Shown here piece by piece: positions 16,839 through 23,672 of a stretch of DNA of 30,229 nucleotides. The DNA is taken from assembly GCA_964645155.1 (NCBI GenBank), contig CAZYBG010000032.1, forward strand, positions 1 through 30,229. The letters are read 5' to 3'. The position numbers were made by a program, and so were the translations under genes. The DNA comes from CAZYBG01 sp964645155. Its GTDB lineage: Bacteria; Pseudomonadota; Alphaproteobacteria; Rhodobacterales; Rhodobacteraceae. Positions within the stretch are counted from its first letter, which is position 1, and each line of letters begins with the position of its first letter. The notes under the pieces are model-generated. The model worked only from the letters and a program-made list of their open reading frames with translations. It was not told the origin of the DNA and made no database searches.

Positions 16839-17057
16839 ATGCCCGCCGCGCCCGGAACCGCGATCCGCCCGATCCTTGGCTGTCCTGCCGACGGCGCCGC
16901 CCGCCGCAGCGTCCCGCCCACGTCGGGCCACCTCGGCACGGCCACCTGCCGCGCCGGCCTGCAGTCCGCGCGCGGGTCGGCAGGCGGGTCGGCAGGCGGG
17001 TCGGCGGGCGGGCGCATCCTGCCCCGGCACGGCGCCAGCCCGCGGGGCGGCGCATGA
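16839..17057 (+). CDS. 72-aa leader ORF coupled to arsR, unknown function
   Basis: The ORF starts with ATG at 16839, five bases after a strong Shine-Dalgarno sequence (CAGGAG, 16828-16833) and directly behind the AT-rich promoter patch. It ends in TGA that overlaps the arsR ATG (ATGA at 17054-17057). Roughly nine tenths of its codons end in G or C, as in true genes here. The product is Ala/Gly/Arg-rich with two cysteines, no membrane segment, and a GSAGGSAGGSAGG run encoded by a 12-bp repeat. I recognise no family. It may be a real small protein or a leader whose translation drives arsR. Confidence 0.55.
   Translation: MPAAPGTAIRPILGCPADGAARRSVPPTSGHLGTATCRAGLQSARGSAGGSAGGSAGGRILPRHGASPRGGA
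16972..17013 (+). repeat. 12-bp tandem repeat inside the leader ORF
   Basis: GCGGGTCGGCAG occurs at 16972 and 16984, and as GCGGGTCGGCGG at 16996, followed by a half copy to about 17013. The unit is a multiple of three, so gain or loss of copies only changes the number of Gly-Ser-Ala-Gly blocks. Confidence 0.85.
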
Positions 17058-17395
17058 CCGGCCCCGCCCTCTCGGCCACCTTCGCGGCGCTGGCCGATCC
17101 GACGCGCCGCGCCATCGTCGAGCGCCTGCTCGACGGCGAGGCGACAGTGACCGCCCTCGCCCGTCCCTTCGCCCTGACCCAGCCCGCGATCTCGCGGCAC
17201 CTCAAGGTGCTGGAGGAGGCCGGGCTGATCGAGACCCGGACCCAGGGCACCGCGCGCCCGAGGCGCCTGCGCCCCGAGGCGATCGAGGAGCTGTGGACCT
17301 GGCTCGACCGGACCCGCCGCGCGATGGAGGCGAACTACGGCCGCCTCGACGCGCTGCTCGCCGACCTGCAAGCGCAAGACCCGAGGAAGGACTGA
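17054..17395 (+). CDS. ArsR-family winged-helix transcriptional regulator
   Basis: A 113-aa DNA-binding repressor-type protein. The DNA-recognition region is ALTQPAISRHLKVLEEAGLIE (about residues 40-60), after ALADPTRRAIVERLL (12-26), the standard ArsR start. It lacks the ELCVCDL-type metal-binding cysteines, so it is not a classic arsenic or metal sensor. It belongs to the subgroup paired with SRPBCC/AHSA1 genes. The longer frame open from 16751 gives a poor Arg/Pro-rich extension and is unlikely. It is followed four bases later by the SRPBCC gene; the two are expected to be co-regulated and probably autorepressed through the upstream AT-rich patch. Confidence 0.88.
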   Translation: MTGPALSATFAALADPTRRAIVERLLDGEATVTALARPFALTQPAISRHLKVLEEAGLIETRTQGTARPRRLRPEAIEELWTWLDRTRRAMEANYGRLDALLADLQAQDPRKD

Positions 17396-17399
17396 CCCC

Positions 17400-17870
17400 A
17401 TGCCACCGCTCAAGCTCGTCGCCGAGGGCGACCGCCACGTCGTCGTCACCCGCCGCTTCGCCGCGCCGCCCGACCTGGTGTTCCGCGCCCATGTCGAACC
17501 CGCGCTGATCCAGCGCTGGATGACCGGCCCCGACGGCTGGTCGATGCCGGTCTGCGTCAGCGACCCGCGCCCCGGCGGCGCGATCCGCTTCGAATGGTCC
17601 GACGGCAACGGCAACGGCTTTCACCTGACCGGCGAATACGGCGAGGTCGAGCCCGCCACCCGCATCCGCCACGTCGAGCGGATGTTCCTGCCCGATCCGA
17701 CGCCCGACAACCATGTCGAGACGACATTCCGGCCGGATGGCGACGGCACCCTCCTGACGCTGCGCATGACGCTGCCGGATGCCCAGACCCGCGCCGCGAT
17801 GCTGGCCACCGGCATGGAGCACGGCATGGAGGCGAGCTATGCCCGCCTCGAGGGGGTCCTCGCCGCATGA
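17400..17870 (+). CDS. SRPBCC / AHSA1-like domain protein
   Basis: A 156-aa single-domain protein of the Bet v1-like helix-grip fold, which binds hydrophobic ligands in a central cavity. Family landmarks are VTRRFAAPPDLVFRAHVEPALIQRWM at the start, PGGAIRFEW in the middle, VEPATRIRHVERMF, and a C-terminal helix with TGMEHGMEASYARLE. The ligand is unknown. In this group the preceding ArsR gene usually controls it. Its stop overlaps the ATG of a broken second SRPBCC copy (ATGA). Confidence 0.87.
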   Translation: MPPLKLVAEGDRHVVVTRRFAAPPDLVFRAHVEPALIQRWMTGPDGWSMPVCVSDPRPGGAIRFEWSDGNGNGFHLTGEYGEVEPATRIRHVERMFLPDPTPDNHVETTFRPDGDGTLLTLRMTLPDAQTRAAMLATGMEHGMEASYARLEGVLAA

Positions 17871-18087
17871 CCGCCGCCCTGCCCGCCCCGCCCCGCTTCG
17901 CTTCGCCGCCGAGGGCGACCGCGTGCTGCGCGTCACCCGCGCCTTCGCCGCGCCGCGGCCGCTGGTCTGGCGCGCGATGACCGAACCGGCCCTGATCACC
18001 CGGCGGCTTTGGGCGCGCGACCAGCCGATGACACGCTGCGAACAGGACTGCCGCGTCGGCGGCACGCTGCTGCCGGCCTTCGCCTGA
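17867..18087 (+). pseudogene. Frameshifted, truncated second SRPBCC gene
   Basis: An ATG at 17867, coupled to the previous stop, opens MTAALPAP and then loses frame in a CCGCCCCGCCCCG tract near 17888-17895. From 17896 another frame continues LRFAAEGDRVLRVTRAFAAPRPLVWRAMTEPALITRR, clearly parallel to the neighbouring SRPBCC protein (LKLVAEGDRHVVVTRRFAAPPDLVF...EPALIQRW). It stops at 18087 after about 70 codons, lacking the C-terminal half. A single missing base would repair the frame, but not the truncation. It is a decaying tandem duplicate, or possibly affected by an assembly error in the C-rich run. Confidence 0.82.
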
Positions 18088-18096
18088 GGCGCCGGC

Positions 18097-18522
18097 TCAG
18101 TCGAAGAGGTCGCGCACCGGCCGGGCGAAGGTGCCGCGAACATCGTCCATCTCGCCCTCCGAGACATGGCGGTCGAGCAGCCAGAACACCGCCCGGATCG
18201 CCTGCTCGGCATCGGCCGGCAGGTCGCCGGGCAGGCCCTGCTGCACGCGGCCGACGAACCCGGCGCGGCTGCGCTCCCTCACCGGGGTGCGCGAGGGGTC
18301 CCAGCCCTCGTAGTAGACGCCCCGCACCAGCGTCGGCAGCTGCGCGCCGAGCTGCGCGGCCTCATCGGGGCCGAGATGGTCGCGCACCTCGTGCAGCACC
18401 ACCCGCAGAAGCCGCCAGGCGCGGGCCCGGTCGCCCCAGCCGATGCGCCCGTCAAGCTCGTTCAGCCAGCGGTTCACGTCCTGGACCGCCTCGTCGATCT
18501 GCCGCAGACCCGCCGCGCCCAT
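18097..18522 (-). CDS. DUF2267 domain-containing protein
   Basis: A 141-aa all-helical, cytoplasmic-looking protein. Its core LLRVVLHEVRDHLGPDEAAQLGAQLPTLVRGVYYEGWDPSRTPV (about residues 42-85) is the DUF2267 hallmark. ATG 18522 has GGGGGAGG upstream, so the longer frame to 18666 is not needed. Function is not established; the family often sits near stress genes. Its stop lies nine bases from the convergent SRPBCC remnant. Confidence 0.82.
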   Translation of the reverse strand: MGAAGLRQIDEAVQDVNRWLNELDGRIGWGDRARAWRLLRVVLHEVRDHLGPDEAAQLGAQLPTLVRGVYYEGWDPSRTPVRERSRAGFVGRVQQGLPGDLPADAEQAIRAVFWLLDRHVSEGEMDDVRGTFARPVRDLFD

Positions 18523-18674
18523 CGCCGCCTCCCCCGCCGATAGCGGGCCGCTGCCCGCCTTCGGGCAAGCCAAGCACGCCGCCGCCGGCCGCGCCTTGAC
18601 CTGCATCAGCCGGCGAGCCGCTTTCCCTTGCCGCGGCGGGGCGCTAGGGTCGCGCGCCAGACCCAAGCAGGCCC

Positions 18675-18815
18675 ATGACCGACCGCATCGCCCTCGTCCT
18701 GATCCTCGTCATCACCGCGCTGATCGCGGCCGACCTCTGGTTCGACTGGGGCGGCACGCTCTTCGTCCTGCGCCGGGCGCTGGTGTTCCTCGACTGGGTG
18801 ATGTTCTGGCGCTGA
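18675..18815 (+). CDS. 46-aa single-span membrane peptide
   Basis: The ATG at 18675 encodes 46 residues with a hydrophobic helix (about 5-19, IALVLILVITALIAA), then DLWFDWGGTLFVLRRALVFLDWVMFWR. The aromatic-rich C-terminal LFVLRRALVFLDWVMFW pattern resembles small proteins I associate with Rhodobacterales genomes, though I cannot name a family. Codon use fits the genome. It is divergent from DUF2267 and convergent with eno. Confidence 0.7.
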   Translation: MTDRIALVLILVITALIAADLWFDWGGTLFVLRRALVFLDWVMFWR

Positions 18816-18819
18816 GGAC

Positions 18820-18857
18820 GCCGGGGCCGGCCCGCCGGCACCCGCCGGTGCCCCGGC
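18820..18857. terminator. GC-rich hairpin in the convergent gap before eno
   Basis: GCCGGGGC (18820-18827) pairs perfectly with GCCCCGGC (18850-18857), enclosing further self-complementary sequence. There is no T-tract. Its place between two convergent genes suggests a two-way transcription stop. Confidence 0.4.
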
Positions 18858-18860
18858 CGC

Positions 18861-20114
18861 CTACTGGCGGCGCACGACGCTCCGGCCGGCATATTCCGCG
18901 GTCTCGCCCAGCATCTCCTCGATCCGGATCAGCTGGTTGTACTTGGCCAGCCGGTCCGACCGCGCGAGGCTTCCGGTCTTGATCTGCCCGCAATTCGTCG
19001 CCACCGCGAGGTCGGCGATCGTCGCGTCCTCGGTCTCGCCCGAGCGGTGGCTCATCACGCTGGTGTAGCGCGCCCGGTCGGCCATGCGCACCGCGTCCAG
19101 CGTCTCGGTCAGGGTGCCGATCTGGTTCACCTTGACCAGAAGCGCGTTGGCGCAGCCCTGCGCGATCCCCTCGGCGAGGCGCCTGGGATTGGTGACGAAC
19201 AGGTCGTCGCCGACGAGCTGGCAGCGGTCGCCGAGCAGGACGGTGAGCTTGGCCCAGCCGTCCCAGTCGTCCTCGGCCATGCCGTCTTCGATCGAAATGA
19301 TCGGGTAGTCGTCGACGAGCTTCATTAGGAAGGTCGCGTTCTCGTCGCGGGTCATCACCGCGCCCTCGCCGGCCATGTGGTACTTGCCGTCGCGGAAGTA
19401 TTCCGTCGCCGCGCAGTCGAGCGCGAGGCAGATCTGCTCGCCCGGCCGGAACCCGGCCTTCTCCACCGACGTCATGATGAAGTCGAGCGCCGCGCGGGTC
19501 GACGACAGGTCCGGCGCGAAGCCGCCCTCGTCGCCGATCCCGGTGGAGAGGCCGGCGGCCTTGAGTTCGCCCTTCAGCGTGTGGAACACCTCCGAGCCCC
19601 AGCGCACCGCCTCGGCGATGCTGCCGGCGCCGACCGGCATGATCATGAACTCCTGGATGTCGATCGGGTTGTCGGNNNNNNNNNNCGGCAGGATCCGCGC
19701 CGAGGTGCCGCCGACATAGCGGTAGAGCGGCTGCATCGTGTAGTCGGCCGCGGCCTTCGCCACCGCCAGCGAGACGCCGAGGATCGCGTTCGCCCCAAGC
19801 CGGCCCTTGTTCGGCGTCCCGTCGATCTCGATCATCGCGCCGTCGATCGCCACCTGCTCGGTCGCGTCGAAGCCGGCCAGCGCCTCGGCAAGCTCGCCGT
19901 TGACCGCGGCCACCGCCTCGCGCACGCCCTTGCCCTTGTAGCGGCCCTTGTCGCCGTCGCGCCGCTCCACCGCCTCGTGGGCGCCGGTCGAGGCGCCCGA
20001 GGGCACCGCGGCGCGGCCCATCGAGCCGTCGTCGAGCGTCACGTCGACCTCGACGGTGGGGTTGCCCCGGCTGTCGAGGATCTCGCGGGCATGGATGTCG
20101 ACGATCGTGCTCAT
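18861..20114 (-). CDS. eno: Enolase (with a 10-N assembly gap)
   Basis: Enolase converts 2-phosphoglycerate to phosphoenolpyruvate in the cytosol. Conserved parts are ILDSRGNPTVEVDV (about residues 10-23), the mobile loop SGASTGAHE, DEGGFAPDL, GDDLFVTN, KVNQIGTLTET and SHRSGETED. Ns at 19676-19685 fall between ARILP and DNPID, where the family has a conserved segment ending NGGxHA that contains an active-site His. As drawn it has 417 residues including four unknown ones; about nine more are expected, giving the usual length near 426. The gene should be intact in the organism. It follows eamA by 33 bases and may share its transcript. Confidence 0.95.
   Translation of the reverse strand: MSTIVDIHAREILDSRGNPTVEVDVTLDDGSMGRAAVPSGASTGAHEAVERRDGDKGRYKGKGVREAVAAVNGELAEALAGFDATEQVAIDGAMIEIDGTPNKGRLGANAILGVSLAVAKAAADYTMQPLYRYVGGTSARILPXXXXDNPIDIQEFMIMPVGAGSIAEAVRWGSEVFHTLKGELKAAGLSTGIGDEGGFAPDLSSTRAALDFIMTSVEKAGFRPGEQICLALDCAATEYFRDGKYHMAGEGAVMTRDENATFLMKLVDDYPIISIEDGMAEDDWDGWAKLTVLLGDRCQLVGDDLFVTNPRRLAEGIAQGCANALLVKVNQIGTLTETLDAVRMADRARYTSVMSHRSGETEDATIADLAVATNCGQIKTGSLARSDRLAKYNQLIRIEEMLGETAEYAGRSVVRRQ
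19676..19685. other. Assembly gap (10 Ns) inside eno
   Basis: Ten undetermined bases, probably a fixed-size scaffold placeholder. From the enolase family I expect about 37 bases here. Confidence 0.99.
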
Positions 20115-20147
20115 GGGCCCCTCCCGGCGCGTGCGCTACCGGCCCCG

Positions 20148-21041
20148 CTATACCGGGGCGCCTGCCGCAGGGGAAGGCCTCGCCCGCCGCAGGCGCGCCT
20201 CGCGGATCAGCGTGTAGAGGCCCGAGCCCACGATTAGCGCCGCGCCGGCCAGCATCGGCCCGTCCGGCCGCTCGGCGAAGAGCAGCGCGCCGAGGGCGAG
20301 CGCGAAGACGATGCGGGTGTAGCGGAACGGCGCCACCACCGAGAGGTCGCCGCCGCGGACCGCCACGGTCAGCGTGGCATAGCCGATCAGCCCGCAGCCG
20401 ATCCCGAACGCGAGCTCGGCGAAGGTCTGCGCCGAGGGCAGCGCCGGCGGCGCCCCGAGGCCGAGCGTCAGGGCGCCGGCCAGCATCACCGTCGCGAAGG
20501 CCCAGGCGGAGAGCTGCAGCGTCGAGGTCGCCGGATCGACCCGCCGGGTCGCGAGGTCGCGCAGCGAGAGGCCGATCACCCCCAGCACCGCCCAGAGCGC
20601 ATTGATGTCGAACCCCGCCATGCCCGGCCTGAGGATGACGATCACGCCGAGAAGCCCCACCAGGATCGCGGTCCAGCGCCGCCATCCCACGGCCTCGCCG
20701 AGAAACAGCGCGGCGCCCGCGGTCACCACCAGCGGCGAGGCCTGCAGGATGACCGACGCGGTCGAGAGCGGGATCAGCGCCAGCGCGGTCACGAAGCCGA
20801 TCGTGCCGAAAAGCTCGCCCGCGTTGCGCAGCAGCACCGGGCCCGAGAGCAGTGCCCGGGCGAATACCGGCTCGCCCAGGGCACGCGCGATCACCGCGAG
20901 GACGAGAAAGCCGCCCGCGCCGATCATCACCAGGATCTGGCCGACCGGCAGTTCGGCCGAGGCGCGCTTGATGATGGCGTCCTCGACCGCGAAGAAGGCC
21001 ATCGACCCGGCCATCAGCAGGCTCGCGCGGAAATTGTCCAT
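20148..21041 (-). CDS. EamA-family (DMT) transporter
   Basis: A 297-aa inner-membrane protein with ten hydrophobic segments in two EamA halves, the first beginning SMAFFAVEDAIIKRASAELPVGQ and the second ALWAVLGVIGLSLRDLATRR. DMT/EamA proteins export small metabolites; this sequence has the feel of the S-adenosylmethionine/drug-metabolite carriers of alphaproteobacteria, but the substrate is not determinable. It starts five bases after the fur stop, with GAGCGGG just before the ATG, so it forms an operon with fur. Confidence 0.87.
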   Translation of the reverse strand: MDNFRASLLMAGSMAFFAVEDAIIKRASAELPVGQILVMIGAGGFLVLAVIARALGEPVFARALLSGPVLLRNAGELFGTIGFVTALALIPLSTASVILQASPLVVTAGAALFLGEAVGWRRWTAILVGLLGVIVILRPGMAGFDINALWAVLGVIGLSLRDLATRRVDPATSTLQLSAWAFATVMLAGALTLGLGAPPALPSAQTFAELAFGIGCGLIGYATLTVAVRGGDLSVVAPFRYTRIVFALALGALLFAERPDGPMLAGAALIVGSGLYTLIREARLRRARPSPAAGAPV

Positions 21042-21046
21042 CCCGC

Positions 21047-21460
21047 TCAGCCGCGTTTCAGCGGGACGCCGTAAAGCTCCAGCTTGTGGCCCTTGAGGCG
21101 GTAGCCGAGCCGGCGGGCGATGCGCTCCTGCAGGGCCTCGATGTCGGGATCGACGAATTCGATGACATGGCCGGTCGTCATGTCGATCAGGTGGTCGTGA
21201 TGCGCGCGCTCGGCATCCTCGTAGCGCGCCCGGCCGTCGCCGAAGTCGATCCGCTCGAGGATGCCGGTCTCGTCGAGCAGCTTGACCGTCCGGTAGACGG
21301 TGGCCAGCGAGATCCGCGGGTCGATCCGGATGGCGCGGGCATGCAGTTCCTCGACATTGGGGTGGTCTTCGGCGTCTTCCAGCACCTGCGCGATCACCCG
21401 GCGCTGGCCGGTGATCCGGAGGCCCTTCGCCTCGCAGCGCTGGAGGATCGTGTCGGTCAT
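21047..21460 (-). CDS. fur: Fur-family transcriptional regulator
   Basis: A 137-aa metal-responsive repressor. The N-terminal winged helix has GLRITGQRRVIAQVLEDAEDHPNVEELHARA and RISLATVYRTVKLLDETGILERIDFGDGRARYE. The dimerisation/metal domain has HHDHLIDMTTGHVIEF. The C-terminal CxxC structural-zinc pairs of gammaproteobacterial Fur are missing; the only cysteine is near residue 9. This is the usual alphaproteobacterial Fur/Mur type, which may answer to manganese or iron. ATG 21460 is the natural start. eamA follows immediately, with zntB upstream behind a terminator-like hairpin. Confidence 0.9.
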   Translation of the reverse strand: MTDTILQRCEAKGLRITGQRRVIAQVLEDAEDHPNVEELHARAIRIDPRISLATVYRTVKLLDETGILERIDFGDGRARYEDAERAHHDHLIDMTTGHVIEFVDPDIEALQERIARRLGYRLKGHKLELYGVPLKRG

Positions 21461-21496
21461 CGTCTCGCCGCCCCGCGACAGGGCCACAGGACTAGC

Positions 21497-21529
21497 GGCT
21501 TTCCCGGCCGGCGAAAAGCCCCGTGGGGC
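21497..21529 (-). terminator. Terminator with alternative hairpins between zntB and fur
   Basis: On the minus strand GCCCCGTGGGGC-type pairing (21518-21529) is followed by TTTT (21517-21514), an intrinsic terminator for zntB. A second stem, GGCTTT (21497-21502) with AAAGCC (21515-21520), shares bases with the first, so the two exclude each other. Confidence 0.5.
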
Positions 21530-21561
21530 GGCTGCTGTGCGGGCGCGGGCACCTGCCGCGC

Positions 21562-22542
21562 TCAGAACCAGCGCAGCCAGCGGAACACGACCCACATCGC
21601 GACGCCGAGCGCCGCCATCGCCGCGGTCAGCGCGGCGAAGGCCCAAGGCCAGTCCACGCCCGGCATGCCCGCGACGTTCACGCCGAAGAGGCCGGTCAGA
21701 AAACCCAGCGGCAGGAAGATCGCCGCGACGACCGAGAGCACGAAGCCCTGCTGGCCGATCCGGCTCGCATGCAGGCTGTCGACATGCGCCCGGAGCGAGG
21801 CGAGCCGGTCGCGCACCGCGTCGAGTTCTTCCACGAAGCGCAGCGACCGGTTGGCGACATCGCGGAACTCCTGCCGCTCGGCGGGCGTGACGAAGGGAAG
21901 CTCGGTCGCGGCAAGATGCGCCAGCGCCTCGCGTTGCGGCGCGATGTGGCGGCGCAGCTTGATGATCGACCGCGCCAGCTGGCTGATCTGCCGCTCACCG
22001 GTGCCGATCGCGTCCGGCTCGTCGTCCAGCAGCACCTCCTCGATCCCGTCGGTGGCGTCCTCGCGCGCGGCGATCACCGCCTCGATCTTGTGCGAGACGA
22101 GGGCGACGAGCCGCGCGACGAAGGCCATCGGCGTGGCCGGCGCGCCGCCCGAGGTGATCTCGGCGCGCAGTTCGTCGACCGCGAAGATGCGGCGGAACCG
22201 CGTCGTCACCACGAAGCCCGGCACCGCGTAGAGCCGCACCGAGACCATGTCCTCGCTCTCCTGGCCGGGGTTGAAGTTGATCCCGCGCAGGGTGAGGAGC
22301 AGGCCGCCATCCATCACCTCGGCGCGCGGCCGGGTCTCGGCCTCCACCAGCGCCGCGCGCACCCGCGCCGGCAGGTGCGCGTCGGCCCAGGCGACGAAGT
22401 CGGGTGCAGTCCTGTCGCAGTGCAGCCAGCGCCAGGCCGCGCCCCCGGCCGGCGCGAGGCCGGGCCAGGCCTCGGCGACCGGCACCGCGACGCCGTCGGC
22501 GCGGATGTCGAAGGCCGAGATCGGCGCGAGCGTCGCGGTCAT
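21562..22542 (-). CDS. zntB: CorA-family zinc transporter ZntB
   Basis: A 326-aa pentameric-type channel/transporter. The large N-terminal cytoplasmic funnel is followed by two C-terminal membrane helices. The pore signature is GVNVAGMPG, the ZntB/CorA GxN motif in the form typical of ZntB. The preceding FVLSVVAAIFLPLGFLTGLF is the long pore helix. ZntB moves Zn2+ (efflux, or proton-coupled uptake in later work). ATG 22542 gives the usual family length. A GTG at 22608 is possible in frame, but its Shine-Dalgarno would be too close. It is divergent from a DMT transporter over a gap of 215 bases. Confidence 0.9.
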   Translation of the reverse strand: MTATLAPISAFDIRADGVAVPVAEAWPGLAPAGGAAWRWLHCDRTAPDFVAWADAHLPARVRAALVEAETRPRAEVMDGGLLLTLRGINFNPGQESEDMVSVRLYAVPGFVVTTRFRRIFAVDELRAEITSGGAPATPMAFVARLVALVSHKIEAVIAAREDATDGIEEVLLDDEPDAIGTGERQISQLARSIIKLRRHIAPQREALAHLAATELPFVTPAERQEFRDVANRSLRFVEELDAVRDRLASLRAHVDSLHASRIGQQGFVLSVVAAIFLPLGFLTGLFGVNVAGMPGVDWPWAFAALTAAMAALGVAMWVVFRWLRWF

Positions 22543-22721
22543 CGCCGGCCCGCGCCCTGCCGCTGCGCCGGGGCGGGCGATGCGAACGAAACCCTGGTCA
22601 TCGGTCACGCTCCCTCGTGCTGTCTCCGCCTCGTACTGCAAACCTGCCGGCGAGAATATCGTCTTTCGTTTCGGGCGCGCCTGTTCGCCCCCGGCGATGC
22701 GCCTTGCGACCGGCCGTGCCC

Positions 22722-22750
22722 TTGACAGTTCCCGCCCGCCGCCCGACAGC
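22722..22750 (+). promoter_or_regulatory. Weak promoter candidate of the DMT transporter
   Basis: A perfect TTGACA (22722-22727) is followed after 17 bases by GACAGC (22745-22750), a poor -10. Transcription would start at or near ATG 22758, giving a leaderless or nearly leaderless mRNA. The rest of the 215-base gap shows no other clear site. Confidence 0.3.
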
Positions 22751-22757
22751 GCGGGCC

Positions 22758-23672
22758 ATGGACCGCAAGCCCGCCATCGACGGCGCCGGCGCTGCCGCGC
22801 TCGTCGGCTTCGCGCTGCTCTTCGCGCTGAACCAGGTCTCGATCAAGGTCACGACCGAGGGTTTCCAGCCGGTGTTCCTGGCCGCGCTGCGCTCGGCCAT
22901 CGCGATCCCCTGCGTCCTGCTCTACATGCGGATCGCCAGCAAGCCGGTCAGCATCCAGCCCGGCACCGTCCGCGCCGGGCTGCTGATCGGGGCGGTGTTC
23001 TCGGGCGAGTTCCTCTGCCTCTACCTCGCGCTCGACCTCACCACCGTCGCCCGGTCCTCGGTGATCTTCTACTCGATGCCGATCTGGCTCGCGCTCGGCG
23101 CGCATCTGCTCCTGCCGGGCGAGCGGCTGACATCGGCGCGGTCCGCCGGGCTCCTGCTCGCCTTCGCCGGCGTCGCCTGGGCGATCCTCGACCGCGAGGC
23201 CGCGGGCGGCCGGGCGCGCCTCTCGGGCGATCTCTTCGCGCTCGCCGCGGCGATCCTCTGGGCGGCGATCGCGCTCTGCGCCCGGACCACGGCGATCGCG
23301 CGCGTCGGGCCGGAGGTGCAGCTGCTCTGGCAGCTCGCCGTCTCGCTGCCGGTGCTGCTGCTCGCCGCGCCGTTCTTCGGCCCGCTGCTACGCGACACCG
23401 GACCGGTCCACGTCGCGGGGCTCATGTTCCAGGCGGTCGTCGTCGTCGCCTTCGGCTTCGTCGGCTGGCTCGCCCTGCTCAAGCGCTACCCGGCCTCGGC
23501 GGTGGCGAGCTTTTCCTTCCTGACGCCGGTCTTCGGCGTGGCGCTGGGCTGGGCGCTGCTCGGCGAGGAAGTTCCGGCCTCGGTGCTCGGCGCGCTGGCG
23601 CTGGTCGCGGCGGGGATCGTCCTCATCAACCGCCCTCAGGCGGCGGCGACCTCGGCCCAGACCGGCAGGTGA
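22758..23672 (+). CDS. DMT/EamA-family transporter
   Basis: A 304-aa membrane protein with ten hydrophobic segments in two EamA repeats. The first contains ALLFALNQVSIKVTTEGFQPVFLAALRSAIA, the second SGDLFALAAAILWAAIALCAR. The C-terminal half ends SFLTPVFGVALGWALLGEEV, a common RhaT/EamA ending. The substrate is unknown. Its ATG follows the candidate TTGACA box closely. Its last 37 bases overlap the end of the opposite-strand gene. It is not a recent duplicate of the eamA gene at 20148, as the two differ throughout. Confidence 0.87.
   Translation: MDRKPAIDGAGAAALVGFALLFALNQVSIKVTTEGFQPVFLAALRSAIAIPCVLLYMRIASKPVSIQPGTVRAGLLIGAVFSGEFLCLYLALDLTTVARSSVIFYSMPIWLALGAHLLLPGERLTSARSAGLLLAFAGVAWAILDREAAGGRARLSGDLFALAAAILWAAIALCARTTAIARVGPEVQLLWQLAVSLPVLLLAAPFFGPLLRDTGPVHVAGLMFQAVVVVAFGFVGWLALLKRYPASAVASFSFLTPVFGVALGWALLGEEVPASVLGALALVAAGIVLINRPQAAATSAQTGR

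Noticed and set aside
16751..17053. N-terminal extension of the ArsR protein
   Set aside because: The extra 101 residues are Arg/Pro/His-rich and lack a ribosome-binding site. ATG 17054 gives the normal ArsR start, and the 72-codon ORF better explains this DNA.
18553..18566. GCCCG-CCTT-CGGGC hairpin upstream of DUF2267
   Set aside because: It is a short stem without a T-tract, common by chance at this GC content.
20148..23672. The two EamA/DMT genes as a recent duplication
   Set aside because: They share the fold but show no extended identity, and lie on opposite strands.
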